Part shown: positions 42,688-51,615 of the stretch, piece by piece | How the letters are laid out: each line of letters opens with the position of its first letter | How positions within the stretch are numbered: the stretch's first letter is position 1 | Source: Sphaerothrix epifaneia | GTDB lineage: Bacteria; Cyanobacteriota; Cyanobacteriia; Phormidesmidales; Phormidesmidaceae | Length of the DNA stretch: 64,000 bases | Assembly: GCF_042788235.1 (NCBI RefSeq) | Contig: NZ_JBHZOL010000068.1 | Span: 7,829 to 71,828, forward strand | Direction: 5' to 3' | Notes under the pieces: model-generated | Seen by the model: the letters and a program-made list of their open reading frames with translations, nothing else | The model's database searches: none | Told to the model about the DNA's origin: nothing | Program-made: the position numbers and the translations under genes

Positions 42688-43620
42688 GTGTTCATTCCCC
42701 TGCTAGACCTCCCTCTCTATCGATCAATCCGTCGCTATCATTCCATGCATGTTAGCTATTTTCTAGAACTGTATGAGTCTGGATATCGCGAATTTGAAGG
42801 GGTTCATCTCTATGGAGCAAATTTAGATAGTCGCATTTTGGTTTCTGTCAATTTAGCGAAAGCCAATTTGACGGGAGCCTATCTCAGACGCACTTTTTTA
42901 ACCAAAGCCAACCTCAATCAGGCCAAGCTGCATTGGGCTGATCTGAGCTACGTCAAAATGAGTGAAAGTCAGCTCATTTCAGCCGATTTAACCAAGGCCA
43001 ATCTGAAGGGAGCCTTTTTGGTTAAGGCTAACTTGACGGGGGCGCGCCTCAGCGGTGTTAACTTACAGGGCGCTAATTTACGAGATGCCAATCTTAGCCG
43101 CACCAATCTCTGTGGCGCTAACCTCCAAGGTGTCAACCTGCGGGGGGCTGATTTGACCGATGCCAACTTAGCCTGGGCAAATTTAGCGGGCGCTCGGCTG
43201 AGCGGCGCAGCCCTCGATCAAACCCGCTTAGACAGCGTCAACCTTGAAGGGGCTTACCTCAACGGTCTAGACTTGCAAGCCTTAAACCTCAGCGGCGTCA
43301 ATTTGAGTGGGGCTAAGCTCAACGGGGCTAACTTGCAGGGGGCTAACCTGGCGATCGCTAATTTGGCTTATGCCAGCCTTAAAGGGGTAAATTTGGCTGA
43401 TGCCAATCTCAGCGGCTCTAACCTGACTGAAGCCTACTTGCGAAATGCCTGTCTCGATCGCGCTAATCTCAGCCGCGCCGACTGCACCCAGGCCAATCTG
43501 GATGAAGCTTCTCTCGCTGAAGCCCAACTCCACGAAACAGACCTATCAGGGGCGACTTTGCCCTGTTGGCTAGCGGCTTACCCCTTGGCTGAGCCTCCCC
43601 AGGTTCCGGCTGTGGGTTAG
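42688..43620 (+). CDS. Pentapeptide-repeat protein
   Basis: The 310-residue protein is mostly A(D/N)LxX repeats, about 45 of them, from about 40 to 295 (for example 'ANLTGAYLRRTFLTKANLNQA', 'ANLQGANLAIANLAYASL'). They would fold as one long right-handed quadrilateral beta helix. The start is GTG after GGGGAT; an ATG 19 codons in is possible. It has no other domain. Unlike the repeats in the caspase gene, its DNA repeats have diverged, so it is older. The function is unknown. Confidence 0.9.
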   Translation: MFIPLLDLPLYRSIRRYHSMHVSYFLELYESGYREFEGVHLYGANLDSRILVSVNLAKANLTGAYLRRTFLTKANLNQAKLHWADLSYVKMSESQLISADLTKANLKGAFLVKANLTGARLSGVNLQGANLRDANLSRTNLCGANLQGVNLRGADLTDANLAWANLAGARLSGAALDQTRLDSVNLEGAYLNGLDLQALNLSGVNLSGAKLNGANLQGANLAIANLAYASLKGVNLADANLSGSNLTEAYLRNACLDRANLSRADCTQANLDEASLAEAQLHETDLSGATLPCWLAAYPLAEPPQVPAVG

Positions 43621-43658
43621 CGCTCAGCCCCTTTGCTGTTTTAGCTTGCGGCTCGATT

Positions 43659-44009
43659 ATGGTTCAACCGGGTGTGGTATTGGTAACGGCAAGTTCACAG
43701 GCAGAAGCTAACGCGATCGCGACTGCTCTGGTTAAAGAACAGCTTGCAGCCTGCGTTAGCATTGCCCCTATTCAATCGGTGTATTGCTGGCAAGGAGATC
43801 TGCATCAAGATGCAGAGTGGCAGTTGACGATTAAAACTGACCTATCCCAGTTTTCGGCCTTGGCTGCTCGTGTCCAGCAGCTACACAGCTACGAAGTGCC
43901 AGAGGTGATTGCGCTGCCCATAGAAGCAGGGACTACCGCTTACCTGGAGTGGTTGACTAACCAGGTAAAAGCAGTTGGCAGCGCTGAAACGTCAGGTGAA
44001 CAGGCTTAG
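43659..44009 (+). CDS. cutA: Divalent-cation tolerance protein CutA
   Basis: The 116-residue protein has the CutA1 pattern: 'VLVTASSQAEANAIATALVKEQLAACVSI', 'SVYCWQGDLHQDAEWQLTIKT', 'LHSYEVPEVIALPIEAGTTAYLEWL'. CutA forms very stable trimers related in fold to PII proteins. A role in copper tolerance was proposed in E. coli; in cyanobacteria it is not settled. It follows the pentapeptide gene by 38 bp and may be co-transcribed. Confidence 0.95.
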   Translation: MVQPGVVLVTASSQAEANAIATALVKEQLAACVSIAPIQSVYCWQGDLHQDAEWQLTIKTDLSQFSALAARVQQLHSYEVPEVIALPIEAGTTAYLEWLTNQVKAVGSAETSGEQA

Positions 44010-44014
44010 CCCCC

Positions 44015-45214
44015 TTATGAATACTGGCTGGCAAGGGGATACTGCCCGTTTAGCAGCCAATCGCCAACTGCTTTGAACTTGTAGTCTACCGGGTCGTGCA
44101 GGGTAAACGTGCGCAGGTCACGCCAGTAGCGATCGTAGCCGTAGTGGGCTGCCGTGGCACGAGCGCCCATGACTTCAAACATTCGGTTGCAGATAGCTAG
44201 CCCTACTTGGGTCACAAAGGCTTTGGCGGCAGACACGGCGATCGCGATGTCGCCCCGTTCTTCAAAGGTTAGCGCTAGACCTTGCTGCCAACCAGCCTGC
44301 ACTTTTGCTGCGGCCTGGTCGCTCAGGGCGATCGCCGCCTGTAGCTGAGTCCACAGTTCGCCATAGTGCTTCAAAATATAAGGATCATGGGTGGCGCGAT
44401 CGACCCCGGCATCTATCCAAGGGCGCGTTTGCGTAGCGGTATAGTTTTTGGCCGCTTGTAAAGCCCCTTCCGCCAGCCCCAGATAGGTATAGGTTTTGGC
44501 AAGCTGGGCAATTAGAAAAATGAGCGTCGGCAAGGCACTGTCTGGCAACGGGGGTGGCCCCATTAGTTCTTCGGCTTGAACGAAAACATTTTGAAAGCGA
44601 TAGCTACCGCTGGCGGTGCAGCGCTGCCCCATATTCTGCCAGTCATCGTTGTAGACAATGCCATCGCGATCGGAGGGCAGCACGCAGACAATGGGCGGGT
44701 CGATGCCTGCTTGCTTTGCTCCGATTACCCGCATATCGGCTACGGCCATGCCTGTGCCAAAGCTTTTAACCCCGTTAAGGCGAAAATGATTATCGACGGG
44801 GGTGATGTGTAAGCGGGCATCGCGTCCGTTGAGCGCGTTCGCCCAAAACAGATTACGCTCAGCCGTTAGGCGGTAATAGAATTCTGCTTGACCGGGGCGA
44901 CCCATCACTTCAGCCAACGCCACTAAGGAGATGTGGTTAGCATAGAGCTGAGCGGTAGACCCCTCGGCATGGGCTATGGTTTGCAAGGCGCGGTAAGTTT
45001 CTGGCCAGGTTGCTCCAACGCCGCCATAGTGCCGGGGCACTGGCAGCAAAAGCAGCCCAGATTCTTTTAAAAGCCGAACTTCTTGGTGGGGTAGGTCGGC
45101 GCTGCGATCGCGGGCTACGGCTGTTTCTGCTAGCGACTGGGCAACTTGCCGCGCTACGGCAAGATAGTCTTTGACCGGGGGTTGAAAAGCGAGTTGCGAT
45201 TTCACCATCTGCAC
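44015..45214 (-). CDS. Acyl-CoA dehydrogenase-fold flavoprotein of the DszC/SfnB group
   Basis: This 399-residue flavoenzyme has 'LLLLPVPRHYGGVGATWPETYRALQTIAHAEGSTAQLY' near the start, a mid domain with 'NGVKSFGTGMAVADMRVIGA', and a C-terminal 'YDRYWRDLRTFTLHDPVDYKFKAVGDWLLNG'. The last motif is typical of DszC/SfnB-like flavin-dependent monooxygenases, not fatty-acid acyl-CoA dehydrogenases. Use of an organosulfur compound such as a sulfone is likely for this group, but the substrate is not known. No flavin reductase or sulfonate transporter is adjacent. It lies downstream of the MoaD-like gene. Confidence 0.8.
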   Translation of the reverse strand: MQMVKSQLAFQPPVKDYLAVARQVAQSLAETAVARDRSADLPHQEVRLLKESGLLLLPVPRHYGGVGATWPETYRALQTIAHAEGSTAQLYANHISLVALAEVMGRPGQAEFYYRLTAERNLFWANALNGRDARLHITPVDNHFRLNGVKSFGTGMAVADMRVIGAKQAGIDPPIVCVLPSDRDGIVYNDDWQNMGQRCTASGSYRFQNVFVQAEELMGPPPLPDSALPTLIFLIAQLAKTYTYLGLAEGALQAAKNYTATQTRPWIDAGVDRATHDPYILKHYGELWTQLQAAIALSDQAAAKVQAGWQQGLALTFEERGDIAIAVSAAKAFVTQVGLAICNRMFEVMGARATAAHYGYDRYWRDLRTFTLHDPVDYKFKAVGDWLLNGQYPLASQYS

Positions 45215-45315
45215 TCCTGGCTATGAATTGCCTGGTTGAATAAGGCCACGCTAAGCCAGGAACGAGAACAAACCGGGAATTCAAAAAACGCCAGCCGCCG
45301 CTATTTGTTTGTTGG

Positions 45316-45573
45316 CTAGCCACCGCTCACAGGTGGAATCAACACCACTTCATCGCCATCTTGCAACGCCGTATGCGCTTCAACAAACTGAAGGTTGACG
45401 CCAAAACGGGTCAGATCTCGCCACTGGGCTAGCTCAGGATGTTCGGCAATCAGGCGATCGCGAACGGCTGCTACGGGCGTTCCGGGTTGAAGCTGTAGCG
45501 TTAGTTCCGGGACACCGTAGGCGTCTTGATAAGCGGCAAACAGTTTGACAGTAACAGTGGCAGAATTGACCAT
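45316..45573 (-). CDS. MoaD/ThiS-family sulfur carrier protein
   Basis: The 85-residue ubiquitin-fold protein ends in the required Gly-Gly (VVLIPPVSGG). It has 'VTVKLFAAYQDAYGVPELTLQLQPGTPVAAVRDRL', as in MoaD, the small subunit of molybdopterin synthase. MoaD is favoured over ThiS by length and by the 'LIPPVSGG' end. moaE is not adjacent. It would supply cofactor for NarB. It lies 101 bp upstream of the DszC-like gene on the same strand. Confidence 0.85.
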   Translation of the reverse strand: MVNSATVTVKLFAAYQDAYGVPELTLQLQPGTPVAAVRDRLIAEHPELAQWRDLTRFGVNLQFVEAHTALQDGDEVVLIPPVSGG

Positions 45574-45653
45574 AAAAGCTAACGGTTTTCTTCCATCCTA
45601 GAAGACGCTATTCCATTCGAGTCTAGTCCGCCTAAAACGCCTGAGAACCCTTT

Positions 45654-46328
45654 ATGAGCGATCGCGTTGTCAATGACTGTCACCTTGATCCAGAACGGCT
45701 CAGACCCTTTCAAGAATGTATGGAAACCTACGGCATCGGCGTAGAGACAGACGATCCGCACGATCCGCAGGGAGAGTGGCCGCACAACTGCATCTCAACT
45801 CAAACCGTCGCCTATTCCTGCGGTTTGATTAGCCGTGCTGATGCAACGGTGGAACATAACCACGACGCAGCCGAGCTAGCGCAATGCTGGCGGCTAGCTC
45901 ATCAGGCCAGTGAAATTATGGATGGGATTGCGGTAGGCTTTGGTTCAGAATCAGAAGACTATTTTCGCCCTTTCTTTGTCACGGCTGCGCGAGATGCGCC
46001 TGCCCCAGAACGCCTGAATGAAGCTGTGATTCGGGCGGCCTTTGGTGGCACCATTTACCCGGTGGCTGAAATCGTCATCGAGCCGCTAGTCCCGTCAGCA
46101 AACGGCTGGCAACGGGTGGCTAAACGAGAAGCCGAAACGCGACAGGCTTGGCGCAATTTAATCAACTGGTTTCACAGCCAACCTGAACTCAAAAGCCCTG
46201 CTTTTGTCAGTATTGGCTCAGATCCGTTGAGCGATGATAACGGTGGCTGTGTTTTCCCGCGACTGGCGATCGCCCTAACGCCAGCAGGTAGCCTGGTGGG
46301 TATTTGCGGCTATGTTGTCTACACCTGA
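45654..46328 (+). CDS. Conserved protein of unknown function
   Basis: This 224-residue soluble, acidic protein shows no motif I recognise. The stretch 'THNCISTQTVAYSCGLIS'-like region (about 45-60) has two cysteines, and 'AVGFGSESEDYFRPFFVTAARDAP' follows near 95. It has no membrane segment or signal. It is divergent from the MoaD-like gene and its last 10 bp overlap the end of the XRE-GrpE gene. Confidence 0.65.
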   Translation: MSDRVVNDCHLDPERLRPFQECMETYGIGVETDDPHDPQGEWPHNCISTQTVAYSCGLISRADATVEHNHDAAELAQCWRLAHQASEIMDGIAVGFGSESEDYFRPFFVTAARDAPAPERLNEAVIRAAFGGTIYPVAEIVIEPLVPSANGWQRVAKREAETRQAWRNLINWFHSQPELKSPAFVSIGSDPLSDDNGGCVFPRLAIALTPAGSLVGICGYVVYT

Positions 46329-46954
46329 GCTGAGAGCGGACTCACCTTAGCCCGGTGCAGAAGCTTGTCCCCCTGGCGGTAGCCAACATAGCGCACTCTC
46401 ACAAGATCACCCGGTTGGGCGCTGCCGTCTATGAGCTGGTGCTGCTGGGGATCATAAGCCAGTTCGGCCCCTACCGCAGCGATCGCCTCAACGCCCCAGT
46501 CTGCCAGCAAAGTCTCTAGCGGGCGAACCAGAGGAAGCAACCGTGTAGCTGGAATCTGAGGATTGTTTTGAGCGGCGTAGGCGGCTGTTGGCCAGTTTAA
46601 AAGCCAAGCCTCTAGAGCGTCGAGGCTCTCTTGCTGAAATTTTTGCTTTAGCTGCTGCTTTTGCTCACTGAGTTGCTGTTGCAGCCGCTGATATTCGGCG
46701 GCTAAGGTGGCGGATCCAGGGTTTGATTGGATGGCTGAGGGCATAAACGCGGTTAGCAAATCTGCCAAACTCAGCCCTAAAGCCTCAGCCAACTGCCTTA
46801 GAACCTGCAAACGCATGTGGGCAATATTGCCCTGCCGCAGTTGCCGTACCTGCCAGGGCGAAACATGGGCTTGCTGACTCAATGCCTTAAAGCTAGAAAT
46901 TCCCGCCTGCTGCATTAGTTGCCGCAGTAAATCTGTGCGATCGCCCTGAACCAT
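46319..46954 (-). CDS. XRE helix-turn-helix protein with a GrpE-like C-terminus
   Basis: In this 211-residue protein residues about 8-66 are an XRE-type helix-turn-helix ('FKALSQQAHVSPWQVRQLRQG'). A Gln-rich coiled coil covers about 83-115. The last 60 residues ('VEAIAAVGAELAYDPQQHQLI', then 'VRVRYVGYRQGDKLLHRAKV') follow the GrpE beta-domain pattern, in which GrpE binds DnaK. So DNA binding and a nucleotide-exchange-like head are fused. I infer a regulator linked to DnaK or using the GrpE fold for dimerisation. It is not the housekeeping grpE. Confidence 0.7.
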   Translation of the reverse strand: MVQGDRTDLLRQLMQQAGISSFKALSQQAHVSPWQVRQLRQGNIAHMRLQVLRQLAEALGLSLADLLTAFMPSAIQSNPGSATLAAEYQRLQQQLSEQKQQLKQKFQQESLDALEAWLLNWPTAAYAAQNNPQIPATRLLPLVRPLETLLADWGVEAIAAVGAELAYDPQQHQLIDGSAQPGDLVRVRYVGYRQGDKLLHRAKVSPLSAQV

Positions 46955-47117
46955 AACCCTGTTGACTCATTTTCCCTCAGCAACCCCTTTTCGCCCTGGT
47001 TGACGCTGCCGCCAAAACTTAGCATTAAAGCATTGCTCAGGCTGAAACGGGGCGTCAAACCTGGTGTAAATGGGGTTGGCTACCTACTTACGATAAAGCC
47101 AAATCTGCCCCGCTCAC

Positions 47118-47378
47118 TCAGGCCAAATGCATTTTCAAAACCGATCGGGGGGCTTTGCGCACGCGACAGCGGATCGTTTCGTGCCCCAGGCGACTGCAAG
47201 CTTCGTAACGGTGGCAACCCGAAAAGCCGTAGTACTGCCCTTCTACCTCTAGCACGTCGATCGGTTCTTGCAGGCCAACAGCTTGAATAGAGTGCATTAG
47301 CGCCGCTACTTTCGCCTGATCATTTTGGCGAAACAGGGGTCGCCGAATCGCTTGAATAGGAATTTCTTCAATTCGCAT
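47118..47378 (-). CDS. srx: Sulfiredoxin
   Basis: The 86-residue protein carries the sulfiredoxin signature FSGCHRYEA with catalytic Cys55. Srx repairs over-oxidised 2-Cys peroxiredoxins (Cys-sulfinic acid) using ATP, in the cytoplasm. It also shows the ParB-like start 'IEEIPIQAIRRPLFRQND'. The gene stands alone, with its promoter in the 313-bp region before the SpoIID-like gene. Confidence 0.95.
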   Translation of the reverse strand: MRIEEIPIQAIRRPLFRQNDQAKVAALMHSIQAVGLQEPIDVLEVEGQYYGFSGCHRYEACSRLGHETIRCRVRKAPRSVLKMHLA

Positions 47379-47492
47379 AGACTGGCAAACTCATAACTTG
47401 CACTTCTTTATCATACTCGTTATGAGTTTGTTTTGAATTAAAATTCCCTGCTTTAATCCGGCATGTCTATCGTCTATGCGCCTGACTGAGGG

Positions 47493-47577
47493 GGCACCGC
47501 TGTAGCCACCCGCCTGAGACGTTGATAAAAGCTGTCCTTCAGCCCTCAGCCCTCGCCTTCTACCTTTAGCTATAGTG
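47493..47577 (-). repeat. Dispersed intergenic element, copy F (reverse)
   Basis: On the minus strand this reads AAAGGTAGAAGGC, GGGCTGAAGGACAGCTTTT, then CGTCTCAGGCGGGTGGCTACAGCG, in the same order as copies A and B. It fills the middle of the gap (47379-47691) between srx and the SpoIID-like gene. Nothing else is recognised in that gap. Confidence 0.75.
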
Positions 47578-47691
47578 TGGTTGTTTGCAGCCGTGAAAAC
47601 CTGAAAAAAATCTGCATAGAACGTTAGGCTAAAATGCTGCTAGCTGGGCTTAGCCACTGCTGGTTAGCTAGACCTCTTTTTGCTGATTAAT

Positions 47692-49392
47692 ATGCTATTT
47701 TCGCTAAAAAAGTTGCCTCAATCGACGGTGCGCCAGTCGCTTTTTTGGCTGGTAGGGGCTGCTGTAACCACTGGCGCGATCGCGGCTGGCGGGGGCAACC
47801 CATCGGCTCTGGCTCAAACAGCGCAAAATCCTGAAATTCGCGTTGGCGTGGTGCAGCGCTTTGGCGAAGCTGAAGACGATGAGCTAATCGTTGAACCTTT
47901 AGAAGGCTTATTAACCCTCACCTTTAAAACAGGTGCCCAAACCCAAACCGTTTCTGCCCCTCAGGCTAAACTCGATATCGCTCTTCAGCCTTTACCCAAA
48001 CCAGCGCTGCAAGAGCGGGTTGTTTTGAGTTCTCACCGCAGCTTTGAAAGCGCGGAAGATAGCGCTAACCAGTGGCGCGATCGCGGCATTGAGGTCGAAA
48101 TTGCTCAGCCGAGTAGCTGGCAAGTTTGGGCCAAGCGAGAGGTTTATTCAACCCCGTTATTGCGGCGGCTACTGCTAAAAAATGTGCAGAGTCGCGGCTT
48201 TGATCAGGTGTTTTTGGATAGCGAAGTCGTTACTGCCATCCCCAAGGCGGCGTTTATTGCCAATGGCTATCGCTACAACCGCGATCGCTTTGAAATAACC
48301 ACCCCCAACCGCCGCATTCGGGTGGTCGCCGGAGAAGGCCCACGCGATCGCAGCTTATATGGCGGCGACTTAATGCTGCAGCCGAATGCTTATGGCACCT
48401 ATACCCTGGTCAATGAGGTGCCGATTGAAACCTATCTACGCGGGGTGGTGCCTTACGAAATTGGGCTAGGTGCCCCACCTAGCACCATTGAAGCGCAGGC
48501 GATTTTAGCGCGTACCTATGCGTTGCGGAACCTGCGCCGTTTTGCCATCGACGACTATCAACTGTGTGCCGATACCCAGTGTCAAGTTTATTTTGGTATT
48601 AGCGGCGCGGCTGAAGCGAGCGATCGCGCGATCGCAGCCACACAAGGTCTGGTGCTGACTTACGAAAATGAACTGATCGACGCCCTCTACTCTTCGACAA
48701 CGGGCGGCGTCACAGCTAAGTTTAGTGATGTATGGAACGGTGCGGATCGCCCTTACCTGCAGTCAGTGATTGATTCGGTGCAGCCCGTTTGGAACCTCAG
48801 TCAAAAGCCGCTGTCGGCAGAAGCCAATATTCGCGCTTTTTTGGCTCTCGACCAAGGGTTTAACGAAGACGATTGGGATCTATTTCGCTGGCAAGCCGAG
48901 AGTGACCTCACCGAAATTGCCCAAGACCTTAAAACCTATCTGCAAAGGCAGCAGCACCCACTGGCAAACTTAACCCAGGTCAGCCAGTTACAAGTCACCG
49001 AGCGATCGACCGGAGGAAGAATTCAAAAGCTGGCTATTCAAACCGATGTGGGTGTGGTTGAACTCGCCAAAGACGAGATTATTCGGGCTTTGGCAGCGCC
49101 GCGTAGCCTGCTGTTTTATATCGATCCGGTTTACGCCGCCCCAGCAGAGAACGCAGCGAGTACACCTGCGCCAGTGCTTAAGGGTTATAAGTTTGTTGGC
49201 GGCGGTTGGGGGCATGGCGTTGGCATGAGCCAAACAGGAGCCTATCGGCTAGGAGAGTTAGGCTGGAGTGCCGCCCGTATTGTGCAGTTTTATTATCCCA
49301 ACACCGAGTTAAAGCCCATCAGCCGTGAACTCACGTTTTGGCGACAGCCTTCTGCCTCACCCGGTTCACCCGATTTGCCCGCATCTGAATAA
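47692..49392 (+). CDS. SpoIID/LytB-domain protein, exported
   Basis: The protein has a signal peptide (hydrophobic core about 15-35, then 'SALAQTAQNPE'). A central region is followed by the SpoIID domain (about 210-480) with 'NEVPIETYLRGVVPYEIG', 'AQAILARTYALRN' and 'STTGGVTAKFSDVWNG'. It ends with 'GGGWGHGVGMSQTGAYRLGELGWSAARIVQFYYPNT', the family's C-terminal motif. SpoIID-type proteins cleave denuded glycan strands or enhance amidases, so a role in wall remodelling is likely. The start ATG 47692 is preferred over a TTG four codons before. Confidence 0.92.
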   Translation: MLFSLKKLPQSTVRQSLFWLVGAAVTTGAIAAGGGNPSALAQTAQNPEIRVGVVQRFGEAEDDELIVEPLEGLLTLTFKTGAQTQTVSAPQAKLDIALQPLPKPALQERVVLSSHRSFESAEDSANQWRDRGIEVEIAQPSSWQVWAKREVYSTPLLRRLLLKNVQSRGFDQVFLDSEVVTAIPKAAFIANGYRYNRDRFEITTPNRRIRVVAGEGPRDRSLYGGDLMLQPNAYGTYTLVNEVPIETYLRGVVPYEIGLGAPPSTIEAQAILARTYALRNLRRFAIDDYQLCADTQCQVYFGISGAAEASDRAIAATQGLVLTYENELIDALYSSTTGGVTAKFSDVWNGADRPYLQSVIDSVQPVWNLSQKPLSAEANIRAFLALDQGFNEDDWDLFRWQAESDLTEIAQDLKTYLQRQQHPLANLTQVSQLQVTERSTGGRIQKLAIQTDVGVVELAKDEIIRALAAPRSLLFYIDPVYAAPAENAASTPAPVLKGYKFVGGGWGHGVGMSQTGAYRLGELGWSAARIVQFYYPNTELKPISRELTFWRQPSASPGSPDLPASE

Positions 49393-49986
49393 ACAGCCTG
49401 AGCTTGGGCGATCGCTGCACCCGACCTCTGTCCTGTCTTGGTCTGCTAACAATCAGACGGTCAAGGCAGCGCCGATGCCTGTAGCCACTCAGCTTCAGAC
49501 GCCTACTACAAGCCGCTGCTAGAAAAGCCTTCCGGCTGCCCTCTGCTTTTTGTCTTCATCTGTAGCGATCGATCCCTGTGGCCAGTTCATCCCTTGGGGG
49601 GATCTTCATCGGCGGGTGCGGCTCAACCCATCTGTTGCTCGTCTAAATGCAAACTATTGAACTGAACGAAACCGATTAGCGTTGCAGAGTTATCAGAAAA
49701 ATTTAGATTGAGATATGCTCTAAGTACTGATTTTGAGCCTAATTAAGGGTATTTCCTTAAAGATTTACATATGGGGCAGTTTTTTCATGAATTCTTCACT
49801 AGGAGAACGAGGAATAGGGCACTTTACCCCTCTTCGAATCAGGGAATAATTGAAGTAATCTGGCATTACGCAGAGCTTCCCGGTGCATAGTCAATCATTC
49901 TTAGGAAATATAAGTTTGTATGCCCAGTTGCTTTTTGTATTGCTAGTGATTGCCATCAGTACGAATCTTAAGTTAAGCGAGGCTGC
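49393..49986. other. Long intergenic region before the SpkB-like kinase gene
   Basis: Besides repeat copy G, the 594 bp hold an AT-rich part (49660-49980) that should contain the kinase promoter. I see no supportable ORF, terminator or known motif there. Confidence 0.45.
49476..49558 (-). repeat. Dispersed intergenic element, copy G (reverse)
   Basis: On the minus strand it reads AAAAAGCAGAGGGCAGCCGG, AAGGCTTTTCTAGCAGCGGC, TTGTAGTAGGCGTCTG, then GAGTGGCTACAGGC, matching the family order with more divergence. Confidence 0.7.
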
Positions 49987-51615
49987 ATGAGTTACTGCAT
50001 CAACCCAGCCTGTCCTGAGCCTAGAAATCCTGCATCGGTCATGCAGTGTCAGGCTTGTGGCACGTCTCTTCTGATACGCGATCGCTATCGCGTTATCAAA
50101 GCCCTTGGTCGAGGTGGGTTTGGTGCAACCTTTTTAGCCAGAGACGAAATTTTACCCGGACATCCGCCCTGCGTTGTTAAGCAGCTTCAGCCTTCAGCCG
50201 ACTCTCCCCATGTGCTCCAAATGGCGCGCGAGCTGTTTCAGCGAGAAGCAAAAATTCTGGGCAAAATTGGCAACCATCCGCAGCTACCCCGACTGCTCGA
50301 TTATTTTGAGTTGCACCAGGAATTCTTTCTCGTCCAAGAGTTTATCAACGGCGCTACGCTGCAGCAAGAAGTTAAGCGCGGCGGCGCTTTTAGCGAAGCA
50401 GGGGTGAGGCAGTTTCTCAGCGAAATTCTGCCGATGATGCAATATGTTCACAGCTATCAAATTATCCACCGCGACATTAAACCTGCTAATTTAATTCGGC
50501 GGGAGCAGGATAAGAAGTTAGTGCTAATCGACTTTGGCGCGGTTAAAGACAAAGTCAATATCGCTAAGGCTAATAGCTCAGAGCAAACTGCCCTTACGGC
50601 CTATGCCATTGGTACCCCTGGCTATGCTCCCCCAGAGCAAATGGCCATGCGCCCAGTCTACGCCAGCGATATTTATGCTATTGGCGTAACCTGTGTTTAT
50701 TTGCTGACGGGCAAATCGCCAAAAGACTTAGACTACGATCCGACAACGGGTGAACTGCTCTGGCGGGAGCAGGTTCATGTCAGTGAGCATTTTGCTAAGG
50801 TGCTCGAAAAAATGTTGGATATTTCTGTGCGTCATCGCTACCAGTCAGCAGAAGCGATTCTACGCGATTTGGATTTAGAGCCATATTTAGAGAGTCTGGC
50901 GCAAAACATGGCTGTTCAGCCCAGCAGTGGCCCTTTGACGGGTTCAGGGCCTAGCAGTGGTGGTACGTCCGGCTCTTTAAGCGATGTTACTTCCCCGTCT
51001 TCGCCGACTTCTCGCATGGCGGCGGCTATTCGGGCGCGGCGGGAGCGCTCATCTACCAAAAGTGGTACGACGGGTGTAGGTCGGGGTCGCGGTAGCCTCA
51101 GATCTCGTTCGGCTAGTATGGGCTATGGCGATCGCCCGCAGTTAGGCGATCCGTCTTCGGGATCGCTCAAAAAAGCGGGCTATCTCACTGCTGATGATAT
51201 CAAGACCTACTATGTCAAGGGTATGCGTGATTTTTCTATGCAGTCGCTAGGGAAGCTGAACCTATCACGCGTCAATTTGAGCGAATGTAACTTTGCCCAG
51301 TCGCAGCTTCAAGGTGTCAACTTTCAAGGAGCCGACTTATCCAGCAGCAATTTAGGGCGAGCCAACCTGGTGCAGGCCAGCTTGAAAAATGCCAGACTAG
51401 AGCGGGCTTATTTCAACTACGCCAATTTAGAAGGGGCTGACCTCAGAGGGGCGTGTTTGACAGGGGCGTGTTTGACCAATGCTAATCTGCGCGGAGCCAA
51501 TCTCTGCGGCGCGGATCTAACCGGAGCCCAAATCAGCCAGGATCAGCTATCAATGGCGCGTACCAACTGGGCAACGATTTATCCAAACGGTAAGCGAGGG
51601 CTTTTGCAGGGCTAG
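49987..51615 (+). CDS. spkB: SpkB-like Ser/Thr protein kinase with pentapeptide repeats
   Basis: The 542-residue protein has an N-terminal Cys4 motif (Cys4, Cys9, Cys21, Cys24) that could bind zinc. A Pkn2-type kinase domain follows at about 34-300: GRGGFG 41-46, Lys65, HRDIKPAN 161-168, DFG 182-184, and an APPEQ motif. A Ser/Gly-rich linker (about 310-390) leads to pentapeptide repeats at about 420-525. This is the architecture of SpkB of Synechocystis, which is tied to oxidative stress and motility; the symbol rests on architecture. It has no membrane segment. The 3' end overlaps the moeA end by 4 bp. Confidence 0.85.
   Translation: MSYCINPACPEPRNPASVMQCQACGTSLLIRDRYRVIKALGRGGFGATFLARDEILPGHPPCVVKQLQPSADSPHVLQMARELFQREAKILGKIGNHPQLPRLLDYFELHQEFFLVQEFINGATLQQEVKRGGAFSEAGVRQFLSEILPMMQYVHSYQIIHRDIKPANLIRREQDKKLVLIDFGAVKDKVNIAKANSSEQTALTAYAIGTPGYAPPEQMAMRPVYASDIYAIGVTCVYLLTGKSPKDLDYDPTTGELLWREQVHVSEHFAKVLEKMLDISVRHRYQSAEAILRDLDLEPYLESLAQNMAVQPSSGPLTGSGPSSGGTSGSLSDVTSPSSPTSRMAAAIRARRERSSTKSGTTGVGRGRGSLRSRSASMGYGDRPQLGDPSSGSLKKAGYLTADDIKTYYVKGMRDFSMQSLGKLNLSRVNLSECNFAQSQLQGVNFQGADLSSSNLGRANLVQASLKNARLERAYFNYANLEGADLRGACLTGACLTNANLRGANLCGADLTGAQISQDQLSMARTNWATIYPNGKRGLLQG

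Noticed and set aside
46319..46954. Housekeeping grpE
   Set aside because: No dnaK/dnaJ neighbours and the N-terminus is a helix-turn-helix domain, unlike GrpE.
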